The notes under the pieces are model-generated. The model was not told the origin of the DNA. It did not search any database and saw nothing but the letters and a program-made list of their open reading frames with translations. This document shows positions 35,501-42,883 of a DNA stretch of 48,773 nucleotides, piece after piece; the stretch's first letter is position 1; each line of letters begins with the position of its first letter. Location: NCBI GenBank assembly GCA_017744355.1, contig JAGIBK010000011.1, positions 1-48,773 of the forward strand, in the 5' to 3' direction. A program made the position numbers and the translations under genes. This DNA is from a bacterium (GTDB taxonomy: Bacteria; Cyanobacteriota; Sericytochromatia; S15B-MN24; UBA4093).

Positions 35501-37483
35501 CTAGCGAGGCATGCCCGTCACGGATGCCGTGAACGCGGCCTGCATGTCCTTGTTGCCGCCGAACGGCCACCAGCTCTTGAGCTTGCCGGCCATCGCCACC
35601 TTGGCCGCGTCCGGCATGCGTTCGATCCAGCGCGCCCCGACCGAGGCGCCCATGGTCTGGCCCAGCCGCTCCACGTCGTCCTTGCTGAGGACGCTGACCA
35701 GATTGGTGTAGTAGGAGGGTGCGAAGGTCGCCCCGGGCGCGGGATCGCCGAACAGGGCCGCCAGGGTCTGGTCGCGGAAGGAGCGGGTGAGATCCTCGAG
35801 CATGCGGTTGAGGCCCTTGCCGCCCCCGCCGAAGTAACCATCGAGGGCCGTGGCCATGCCGTCCAGCTCGCCCTGCTGGCGCGCCAGATCGGAGATCGAG
35901 ACGACGGCGGCCTGGTCTTCGCTGCTGGTGCGGCCGTCGAGCAGGATCTTGATCATCTGGGCCTTCTGCTCGGGCAGCGAGGCATAGAAGAGGTCGAAGT
36001 TGCTGTTGACGATGTCGCGAACCATCTTGTGGTCGGCGTTCTGGAGGATCTGGGCGAGCTGCTTGACCTTGGGGTCGTTGGGGTCCTTCTTGCTCGGGCC
36101 CGAGGTGCCGTTGGCGCCGTTCGTCCCGTTCGCACCGTTCGCCCCATTGGTGCCCGTGGTGCTCATGCTGCCCGGCGAGGTGTTCGGCACCTGGCCGTTC
36201 TGGGGGGTGTCCCAGTTGGCCGGCATCTGCGCCTTGTCCCACTGCACCGGATCCGCGTAGCGGGCCACGACGGGCTCGGCGAAGCGCGGCACGATGCCGC
36301 CGCCGCTCGCCACCGGGGCGGCCGGCTGGAAGGGGATGTTGGCCTGGGGCTGCATCTGGCCCGTGGTCCCGAGGGGGGTGGCCGTTCCGCTCGCCTGGGT
36401 CCCCAGGTCCCCGAGCGGGGTGGGGGTGCCGCCGACGGCGGTCGTCGTGCCCGAATAGGTCGCAGGGGTCGTGCCGGGCAGGGCCCCGAGCGGGCTCACC
36501 GTGCCGGGGGCCGCCGCCGCGGGCGTGGTGCCGGGCAGCGCGCCCAGGCTCTGGGCGGTGCCGCCGCCCGCTAGGACCGGCGAAGGCGTGGTGGCCTGCT
36601 CCAGCGCCACCTGCATCATGGCGAGCTGCTGGGAGGCGAGCTCCTTGGCCTCGCCCTCGGGCATGGCCTTGAGGGCGGTCTCGGCGGCCGTGTAGGCGGT
36701 GCGCGCCTTGGAGATGGCCTCTTGCTGGAAGGCGCGGATATCCGCCTCGGGGATCTGGCCGAGCACCTTGCCGGCGGCGTCGAAGGCCTTGAGGGCGCCG
36801 TTGAAGGTGACGCTCGCGTCGTTGAAGGGGGTGGACGGATCGGCGGCCCCTTCGGGGTACTGGGCGTTGAAGTCGGCGAGGATCTGGGCGACCTTGTTGG
36901 CGAAGGTCGGGCGCTCGGCGTCGCTCTCGGGGATCAAGGCGAGCATCTTGGTGGCCGAGTCAACGGTCGAGGCGGCCACCTCCCGGCCGCGATCGCCCGC
37001 GTCGGCCGCCGGCTGGATCGAAGCCTGGTTGATGTAGTCCTTGGCCGCCTGCACCACCTTGTTCGAGGCGGTGGTGGTCTTGGCCGGATCGATCTGCTTG
37101 GGCTCGGGCGCACGCAGGCGGACCGTATCGCCGGGATAGATCAGGCGACCGTCAGCGGCGCGGGGCTTGCCGTTGTCATCCTTGCCCGTCTTGAAGAGCT
37201 CGGGGTTGAGGGCCTTGAGCTGGTCGAGGCTGACCTGGTGCTTGGCGGCGAGGACCGAGAGGCTATCGCCCGCCTTGACGCTCACCTGCTCAGGGATGGC
37301 CTGGCGAGAATCGCTCGCAGGCTGCTTGGCAGGCTCGGCCGGCTTCGCGGCGCTCGCGTCGGGGGCCTTCTCGGGCACCGCCTCGGGAGGCTTCTCGGTG
37401 GGCTGAAGCTTGGCGAGCGACGTGCCCCGCAACGGAGCCGCGCTGGCGCGCCCTGCACCCGATTGATCTGCCGCTCTGACCAT
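35501..37483 (-). CDS. LysM-domain protein, larger paralogue with low-complexity linker
   Basis: The 660-residue protein has a disordered N-terminus (~1-65), a LysM domain (~66-125: VSVKAGDSLSVLAAKHQVS, LKALNPELF, GDTVRLRAP) and a helical region with IPESDAERPTFANKV. A Gly/Thr/Pro linker (~310-475) follows, containing repeated LGALPGTTP and a collagen-like run of Gly-x-Asn triplets. The C-terminal domain starts at SLPEQKAQMIKILLDGRTSS and ends SWWPFGGNKDMQAAF. The middle and C-terminal domains match the smaller LysM gene downstream. No signal peptide precedes the LysM. The start has AAAGGAG ~9 bases upstream. No enzyme motif is seen; a wall-binding scaffold is plausible. Confidence 0.8.
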   Translation of the reverse strand: MVRAADQSGAGRASAAPLRGTSLAKLQPTEKPPEAVPEKAPDASAAKPAEPAKQPASDSRQAIPEQVSVKAGDSLSVLAAKHQVSLDQLKALNPELFKTGKDDNGKPRAADGRLIYPGDTVRLRAPEPKQIDPAKTTTASNKVVQAAKDYINQASIQPAADAGDRGREVAASTVDSATKMLALIPESDAERPTFANKVAQILADFNAQYPEGAADPSTPFNDASVTFNGALKAFDAAGKVLGQIPEADIRAFQQEAISKARTAYTAAETALKAMPEGEAKELASQQLAMMQVALEQATTPSPVLAGGGTAQSLGALPGTTPAAAAPGTVSPLGALPGTTPATYSGTTTAVGGTPTPLGDLGTQASGTATPLGTTGQMQPQANIPFQPAAPVASGGGIVPRFAEPVVARYADPVQWDKAQMPANWDTPQNGQVPNTSPGSMSTTGTNGANGANGTNGANGTSGPSKKDPNDPKVKQLAQILQNADHKMVRDIVNSNFDLFYASLPEQKAQMIKILLDGRTSSEDQAAVVSISDLARQQGELDGMATALDGYFGGGGKGLNRMLEDLTRSFRDQTLAALFGDPAPGATFAPSYYTNLVSVLSKDDVERLGQTMGASVGARWIERMPDAAKVAMAGKLKSWWPFGGNKDMQAAFTASVTGMPR

Positions 37484-37646
37484 CTCGCCGACTCCTTTTC
37501 CACATGGGACCGCTTGTTCTTTATCCTTCCCTGAGGCGCCCCGCTTGTCACCTTAACCGACATTTAACGCCCGACGAAGAACGGTTACTTGGCCGGAGCG
37601 TGGGGGTATAGGCTCGCAAGAGAGGCCGAGAGAGGTGATGTAGACG

Positions 37647-38132
37647 ATGCTGCCGCTGTGGTTCTGGCTGATGCTGTGGGTAGTTTCGACGTACTGGCTG
37701 GTGCGGGTCGTCGGCAAGCCGATCATCGAAGCGGGCCGCGCCCAGCGCCTGGCCGCCGAGGCCGCGGCGCAGGAAGCTGCTGCGCAAGCAGCCCCTTCGG
37801 CGGATGAGGGCACCGGCCTGACGCCCCTCTGGATCCACCTTGAAGGTCTGACGCTCGGCCTTCAAGGCGCGGACGTCGAGGCGCTGTACGGCACGCCTGA
37901 GCTGGTCGAGCAGCCCACCGAGGAGACCGAGCGCTGGCGCTACCCCATGACCGCCGAGGGCGAGGACGGGCAACCCGTGACCGGGACCCTGGTGCTCGAA
38001 TTCGAGCGCGGCAAACTCACCGGCAAGGCCTTCGAGCAGATCGATTCGCCCGAGCAGGCCGTCTTGCCAAGCGAAACGGAGGCCCCTGACGAGGCCTCCG
38101 TTCCAGAGAGCGAAGCTGTCGCCGCTCTTTAG
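37647..38132 (+). CDS. Membrane-anchored hypothetical protein
   Basis: The 161-residue protein has an N-terminal membrane helix (~2-20, LPLWFWLMLWVVSTYWLV), an Ala/Glu-rich helix (~30-52) and a small alpha/beta domain (~57-135). That domain includes LGLQGADVEALYGTPELVEQ, a late RWRYP and GTLVLEFERGKLTGK. The 'G-x-x-x-D-V-x-x-L-x-G-x-P' strand-turn pattern recalls SmpA/BamE-type folds, but this is a weak resemblance. The tail is acidic. Its stop codon overlaps the stop of the convergent TPR-like gene, leaving no room for a terminator. Confidence 0.65.
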   Translation: MLPLWFWLMLWVVSTYWLVRVVGKPIIEAGRAQRLAAEAAAQEAAAQAAPSADEGTGLTPLWIHLEGLTLGLQGADVEALYGTPELVEQPTEETERWRYPMTAEGEDGQPVTGTLVLEFERGKLTGKAFEQIDSPEQAVLPSETEAPDEASVPESEAVAAL

Positions 38133-38542
38133 TGCATTTCCTTGATCCAGGCGAGAAGCTTCTGAGCGGCGGGGAAATCGCCGCCCTTGCGCTGGATGGC
38201 GTCCTCGAGGTTGGCCATGGCGTCGTGCATGCCTTCGTGGCCGCCCATGTTGACGGCCTCCTCGAGCTTCTCGCGCACGCCCTTCTCCTTGAAGGTCAAG
38301 AGGGCGAGGGCGTGGTTGTAGCGACCCTGAGCGGTCCCCTTGGCGGCCTTCGAGAAGGCGATCGCCTCGGCCTTGTTGCCGAGCAGGATGTGCAGCCAGC
38401 TCAGGCTGACGATGACCCGCACGTCGTTCGGGGAATCCTTGTAGAGGGCCTGGAAGTGGGCGAGCACTTCCTCGAGGGGGGCGCCTTCCTCGTAGCGCTT
38501 GAGGCCTTCTTCGTAGCGGCCTTCGGTCGTCTGGGTGGTCAT
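38129..38542 (-). CDS. TPR-like small protein
   Basis: I start at ATG 38542 (MTTQTTEGRYEEGLKRYEEG), with GAGGAG ~11 bases upstream. The 137-residue protein is all-helical, with TPR-style helix pairs: LEEVLAHFQALYKDSPNDVR, SLSWLHILLGNKAEAI and YNHALALLTFKEKG. The last third pairs GGHEGMHDAMANLEDAIQ. It is probably a cytoplasmic protein-protein interaction module; the partner is unknown. It converges with the + strand gene on its 3' side with overlapping stop codons. Confidence 0.65.
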   Translation of the reverse strand: MTTQTTEGRYEEGLKRYEEGAPLEEVLAHFQALYKDSPNDVRVIVSLSWLHILLGNKAEAIAFSKAAKGTAQGRYNHALALLTFKEKGVREKLEEAVNMGGHEGMHDAMANLEDAIQRKGGDFPAAQKLLAWIKEMH

Positions 38543-38712
38543 TCTGGTTGCGTCTCCTCGGTCTATCGCTTGGGGGGCCCGGCGGGCCATGCCTCCCATG
38601 ATAGGGAGCCAACCCCCAGGCTGCAAGCCTCACGCGCCTTCAAACAAGCAATCGTTCATCGGGTCGCAACAAGACTGTCACGAATGTCGGTTAGTTTGAA
38701 GGGTCCGGTCGG

Positions 38713-38718
38713 TATAAT
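38713..38718 (+). promoter_or_regulatory. Consensus -10 box for the amidase gene
   Basis: Perfect TATAAT ~70 bases upstream of the amidase ATG. The -35 region (TTAGTT at 16 bases) is weak. Confidence 0.45.
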
Positions 38719-38787
38719 CCCCTCAGAGCCGAACAAGCGGCTATTCCCGCAGGTCCCTCGCCCTTCCCCCGTACGGAGGCCGTCTTC

Positions 38788-39480
38788 ATGAGACGCATGC
38801 GTGGCACGATCCGGTACCTTGCGGGCTTCGCCCTCGCCGCCCTCGTCATGGCCGCGACCGAGACGGGCTTCCCCTCGGGAGCCCAGGGCGACGACTACAC
38901 CCATGCGCTCATGGCGGCCGCTCCGAACGTGGAGAAGCCCCCCGTCGAGTGGCTCCTCTCCCCCCACTCCGATGTCCGGCCCGCGGGGGTCCCGATCGAC
39001 ATGATCGTCATCCACGACACCGAGACCCCCGGCGTCAAGGACGCCAAGACCATCTGGCGCCACTTCGCCAATCCCAACAGCCAGGTCAGCGCCCACTACA
39101 TCATCGGCAAGGCCGGCGAGATCGTGCAGTGCGTGCCCGACCACCTGCGGGCATGGCACACGGGTGAGAGTTACTACCAGGGCCAGGACCACCTCAACGA
39201 CCGATCGATCGGCATCGAGCTGGTCAACGCCCAGACGGGCAGCGATCCCTTCACCAACGCCCAGTACCGCTCCTTGATCCAGCTGGTGGCGTACCTGGTC
39301 GCCACCCACAACATCCCCCTGGAGCGGGTCGTGGGGCACAAGGACATCACCCTCAAACCCGAGGTCAAGAAGGACCCCGCCGCCAACTTCAGCTTCTCGC
39401 GCATGTTCGAGGGGGTACGCATCGCCCTCTCGCCCGAGGCGACGCGGCAGGCGAACATCGGGGACCGCCCGCCGCGCTGA
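38788..39480 (+). CDS. N-acetylmuramoyl-L-alanine amidase (Amidase_2/PGRP)
   Basis: The enzyme cleaves the MurNAc-L-Ala bond of peptidoglycan. The 230-residue protein has an N-terminal signal or anchor (RYLAGFALAALVMAATETG) and one amidase domain. Zinc/catalytic residues are visible in IDMIVIHDTETPG (first His), LRAWHTGES (substrate His) and VVGHKDITLKPEVKKDPA with the final His and Asp ligand region. SAHYIIGKAGEIVQCVP is the typical central strand pair. There is no wall-binding domain, so localisation depends on the signal only. It probably acts in wall turnover, fitting the envelope genes around it. Confidence 0.88.
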   Translation: MRRMRGTIRYLAGFALAALVMAATETGFPSGAQGDDYTHALMAAAPNVEKPPVEWLLSPHSDVRPAGVPIDMIVIHDTETPGVKDAKTIWRHFANPNSQVSAHYIIGKAGEIVQCVPDHLRAWHTGESYYQGQDHLNDRSIGIELVNAQTGSDPFTNAQYRSLIQLVAYLVATHNIPLERVVGHKDITLKPEVKKDPAANFSFSRMFEGVRIALSPEATRQANIGDRPPR

Positions 39481-39513
39481 GCCGGCTCTCCGCCCCACGG
39501 TGGGGAGGGAGGC

Positions 39514-40254
39514 TCAAGGGGTGAGGCTATCGAGCTGCAGCTCGAAGCTCGAGGTGGCCACCCCGAGCGCATTCCCGTTGATGGGCACCGAGTAGGTGGC
39601 GAAATCGCGCTGCCGCACGAGCCCCACCCCGCGCGCCAGCCAGTAGTGCGTGACGGGGGCCCCGTTCGCGGCGATCTGCTGGCCCAGGTGGACGGTCTGG
39701 TAGGTGCCCGCCGGGACCGAGACGCTCTCCTCGCCGAGCGAGAAGGCCCGCAGGGCCGGGATCTCGGAGCCCGAGGCCGGCAGGACCTCGGCGCCGGCGG
39801 GGGTGAAGATGCCCGCCGAATACCGCAACGACACCCCTTGTTCGTCCGACGTCACCGTGCCGTCCGGCAATACCCGGACGACCGCGGTGCCGCTGCCCGT
39901 CTCCGTCTGGCCGTTCTGGTCGGTGGCCCGGGAGGTGGTGCGGATGGTCGCCTGCGTGGGCGCGTAGGCGGTCGCCTCGAAGGTCATGGTGCCGGTCACC
40001 CGGCTGCTGTCGGTGGCGAGGGGCCCCGGCAGCTCGTTGACGGCGGTGAAGGAGTAGTTCGCGCGGTAGCTGCCGCTGGGGGGGAAGTAATAGTCGCGCG
40101 GCTGCATGCCGCCCCCTTGGCTGATCGAGGCGGGCGAACCGGGCGGGCGCCCCACCTGAGCGCCGTCGCCCGGCGCGGCGCCGGCGTTGCAGGCGGCAAG
40201 GACCAGGGTCGTGGCTCCCAGGAGCCCGGCAAGCAAGGGATAGTGGCGGGTCAT
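39514..40254 (-). CDS. Lipoprotein of unknown function
   Basis: I start at ATG 40254 (MTRHYPLLAGLLGATTLVLA), preceded by GAGGAGG; longer frames lack a signal peptide. The lipobox LAAC gives an anchored protein at Cys22. A Gly/Pro-rich linker (~23-48) is followed by a ~190-residue beta-rich domain (YSFTAVNELPGPL, GTMTFEATAYAPTQATIRT, THYWLARGVGLVRQRDFATY). This pattern is like outer-membrane LolA/LolB-type or DUF3108-like beta folds, but the resemblance is weak. It has its own upstream promoter on the minus strand. Confidence 0.75.
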   Translation of the reverse strand: MTRHYPLLAGLLGATTLVLAACNAGAAPGDGAQVGRPPGSPASISQGGGMQPRDYYFPPSGSYRANYSFTAVNELPGPLATDSSRVTGTMTFEATAYAPTQATIRTTSRATDQNGQTETGSGTAVVRVLPDGTVTSDEQGVSLRYSAGIFTPAGAEVLPASGSEIPALRAFSLGEESVSVPAGTYQTVHLGQQIAANGAPVTHYWLARGVGLVRQRDFATYSVPINGNALGVATSSFELQLDSLTP

Positions 40255-40394
40255 GGATCCTCCTCTCCCGACGGGTTGGCACCGGACACTTAAGCGCATG
40301 GCCGGCTGCACGGGAAGGGCCATTTGGCCGAGCCTTTCCGCCATGACCCCCGAACGCCTCGTCACCTCTTTGGACAAACAAGCGCAAGTTTGGC

Positions 40395-40423
40395 ATCCTA
40401 AATGCGGATAACCGATCCGCCAA
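40395..40423 (-). promoter_or_regulatory. Promoter of the lipoprotein gene
   Basis: TTGGCG (40423-40418), a 17-base spacer and TAGGAT (40400-40395) on the minus strand, ~140 bases upstream of the ATG at 40254. Confidence 0.45.
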
Positions 40424-40457
40424 ACCTCGGATCATGAAAAAGGAGACGTCCGAACGC

Positions 40458-41933
40458 ATGCGCATCCCCTCCCCTCGCCTCTGGTCAAGCCTCCTGGCGC
40501 TCGGCGTCCTCACCGGTTGCAGCCTGCCCATGGCCGCCCCGAGCAACGGGGGTGAGCGCGCCCTGATGCAGGCCCTCGAGGCCAAGGCCCGCGTGCCGCT
40601 CGCCATCCCCTACAAGACCTCGGACCAGCTGACCCAGCTGGTCAACAACGAGATGGACCTCTGGGGCGTCACCGACGACGTGGCCTACGGCACCGGCAGC
40701 AAGCGCACCGTCGAGACGGCCAAGAAGCTGGGCCTCACGCCCACCCACCGCAGCAGCGTGCGCCTCGACAACACCTACGACCCCAAGTACCGGACCTACG
40801 AGCAGATGGTCTCGGACATGAAGGGCCTCGCCGCCAAGTACCCCCAGCTCTGCAAGCTGGTGGACCTGGGCGATTCGTGGGAGAAGAGCAAGGGCAAGGC
40901 CAACCGCGACATCTGGGGCCTGCGCATCGGCACCAGCGCCCCCGACACCAAGCCCGGGGTGGCCTTCTTGGGTGAGCATCACGCCCGTGAGCTCGTCACC
41001 TCCGAGATCACCTACATGGTCGCCGAGCACCTGCTGGCCAACTACGGCAAGGACGCGGACGTGACCTTCGCCGTGGACAACCGCGAGATCTGGGTGGTGC
41101 CCATGGTCAACCCCGACGGCCACGTGCTGGCCGAAGAGGGCAAGGACTGGCGCAAGAGCACCACCACCGCCTACGGCCTGAGCACCTTCGGCTTCGGCCC
41201 CGAGGGACCGGGGGTCGACCTCAACCGCAACTACGGCTTCTCATGGGACAAGGCCCCCGTCGGCAGCTCCAAGAACCCCTCGGATGCGACCTTCCGTGGG
41301 TCGGGCCCCTTCTCGGAGCCCGAGACCCAGGCCATGAAGAGCCTGCTCACCGGCCACAAGTTCACCTACTGCATGAGCTACCACTCGTTCAGCAACGCGA
41401 TCCTCTGGCCCTGGGCCTACACCCACGACGCGCCGGCCGACAAGCGCCTCGCGGCGGTCGGCAACAAGATCGCGAAGCTCGCGGGCTACCACGGCAAGCA
41501 GTCCGCCGACCTCTACGTCCACGGCGGCACCACCAACGACTGGGCCTACGGCGAGCTCGGGATCTTCACCTACACCAGCGAGATGGGCTCGTACCAGGAC
41601 GGCTTCGATCCCCCCTTCACCAAGGTCGCCCAGTTCTGGAAGGAAAACCTGCCCGGGGCCATGTTCATGCTCAAGACCGCCGACGACCCCACCGCGGTCT
41701 ACGGCCCCGAGGTCGAGAAGCCTCTGACCGAGGGCGCGGCCCTTGCGGCCCCCGGTGCGATCGCAGCCGAGGCCTTCTTCGACCGTCCCGGCCAGGCCGG
41801 CACCGGTCTGGCGCTCGCCAAGACGACCGGCGGCTTCGAGGCCCCCAAGAACGCCTCGCGCCGCCTCGCCCTGGTCCACGCCAAGGACGCCAAGGGGAAC
41901 TGGGGTCCCTACACGGCCGTTTGGACCCGCTAA
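40458..41933 (+). CDS. M14-family zinc carboxypeptidase, lipoprotein
   Basis: I choose ATG 40458 (MRIPSPRLWSSLLALGVLTG, then Cys) because AAGGAG lies 12 bases upstream and it gives a clean lipobox; an ATG at 40434 has no ribosome site. The ~491-residue protein has a metallocarboxypeptidase domain (~110-405). Zinc ligands are His and Glu in GEHHARELVTSE and His in MSYHSFSN. Substrate Asn-Arg lies in VDLNRNYGFSWD, and the catalytic Glu in YTSEMGSY. About 75 residues before it may be a pro-region, and a ~60-residue tail has no known fold. It probably trims extracellular peptides. It is followed by a terminator. Confidence 0.9.
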   Translation: MRIPSPRLWSSLLALGVLTGCSLPMAAPSNGGERALMQALEAKARVPLAIPYKTSDQLTQLVNNEMDLWGVTDDVAYGTGSKRTVETAKKLGLTPTHRSSVRLDNTYDPKYRTYEQMVSDMKGLAAKYPQLCKLVDLGDSWEKSKGKANRDIWGLRIGTSAPDTKPGVAFLGEHHARELVTSEITYMVAEHLLANYGKDADVTFAVDNREIWVVPMVNPDGHVLAEEGKDWRKSTTTAYGLSTFGFGPEGPGVDLNRNYGFSWDKAPVGSSKNPSDATFRGSGPFSEPETQAMKSLLTGHKFTYCMSYHSFSNAILWPWAYTHDAPADKRLAAVGNKIAKLAGYHGKQSADLYVHGGTTNDWAYGELGIFTYTSEMGSYQDGFDPPFTKVAQFWKENLPGAMFMLKTADDPTAVYGPEVEKPLTEGAALAAPGAIAAEAFFDRPGQAGTGLALAKTTGGFEAPKNASRRLALVHAKDAKGNWGPYTAVWTR

Positions 41934-41955
41934 GCTAGTCAGCAAGCCAATTCGA

Positions 41956-41983
41956 GCAGCGGTGGACGCGGATCCACCGCTGC
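41956..41983 (+). terminator. Terminator of the M14 gene
   Basis: An 11-bp perfect stem (41956-41966 with 41973-41983) with a 6-base loop, followed by TTGTCTGTTG, 22 bases after the stop. Confidence 0.75.
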
Positions 41984-42022
41984 TTGTCTGTTGCAAGGGC
42001 CCCATCGTTTTGTTACAGGCCC

Positions 42023-42051
42023 GTGACGAGCGTCCGGTGATTTGCTAGGAT
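42023..42051 (+). promoter_or_regulatory. Promoter of the sdh operon
   Basis: GTGACG (42023-42028), a 17-base spacer and TAGGAT (42046-42051) preceded by TGC, an extended -10. It lies ~120 bases upstream of sdhC. Confidence 0.45.
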
Positions 42052-42169
42052 TAAAGCCAACGTTAACGGCCCTTTAGGTACATGGGCCGAGCCCCCTCCA
42101 AGGCCCCGAGCGCCTCTGAGCTCGAACGAGCCGCCTCGAGCGCTCCTGAAAGGAGTTTGTGACACTTCG

Positions 42170-42883
42170 ATGGGCGTTTCCAACAAGAACTACTTCCTGC
42201 TGAGGAAGTTGCACCAGTTCACCGGCGCGATCCCGCTGGGTGCTTACCTGCTTGTGCACCTTCTCGTCAACTCCTACTCGACTATGGGTTACGCCGAGTT
42301 CGACGAAAAGGTCCACCTCCTCGAGTCCATGCCGATCCTGATCGCCATGGAGATCGGCCTCATCTACTTGCCGCTCATCTACCACTCGCTGTTCGGCATC
42401 TGGGTGGGCTTCATCGCCAAGAACAACCCCCTGCGCTTCCCCTACGCCCGGAACTGGAACTTCGCGATCCAGCGCTGGACCGGCTTCTTCATGCTCTTCT
42501 TCCTGGCTTACCACGCCTGGTTCATGCGCTTCCAGGGCACGCCCATCGGCGAGATGGTCAAGAACGTCGGCTTCGCCGGCTCAGGCTACGCCAAGGTCGT
42601 CGAGCACCTGGCGAGCAACGGCATGATGGCCCTGTACGCGGTCGGCCTGATCGCCACCACCTACCACTTCGCCAACGGCCTGTGGGAGTTCTGCATCGAC
42701 TGGGGCATCACCGTCAGCATGAAGGCCCAGCAGATCTCGGCCATGGTGATGATCGTGGTGTGGCTCGGCGTCTCGGCCCTCGGCCTGATGTCGATTGCAG
42801 GCTTCCGTAACCCGGCGCTCATCGAAGAGGCCAAGCAGGTCCAGCCCGCCGCGGCGGGTCATTCCCACGGGGAGGTTTACTAA
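42170..42883 (+). CDS. sdhC: Succinate dehydrogenase cytochrome b558 subunit
   Basis: SdhC anchors the complex, binds haem and reduces quinone. The 237-residue protein has five predicted membrane helices (for example LGAYLLVHLLVNS, MEIGLIYLPLIYHSLFGIWV, WTGFFMLFFLAYHAWFMRF, YAVGLIATTYHFANGLW, ISAMVMIVVWLGVSALGL). The helix histidines (LHQFTGA, LLVHLL, IYHSLF, AYHAWF, TYHFAN) fit the di-haem single-subunit Bacillus-type b558 family, not the SdhC/SdhD pair of E. coli. The ATG follows AAAGGAG. Its stop overlaps the sdhA ATG (TAATG). Confidence 0.93.
   Translation: MGVSNKNYFLLRKLHQFTGAIPLGAYLLVHLLVNSYSTMGYAEFDEKVHLLESMPILIAMEIGLIYLPLIYHSLFGIWVGFIAKNNPLRFPYARNWNFAIQRWTGFFMLFFLAYHAWFMRFQGTPIGEMVKNVGFAGSGYAKVVEHLASNGMMALYAVGLIATTYHFANGLWEFCIDWGITVSMKAQQISAMVMIVVWLGVSALGLMSIAGFRNPALIEEAKQVQPAAAGHSHGEVY

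Noticed and set aside
40434..40457. ATG 40434 as the start of the M14 carboxypeptidase
   Set aside because: No ribosome site precedes it, whereas AAGGAG correctly precedes ATG 40458, which also gives a normal lipoprotein signal.
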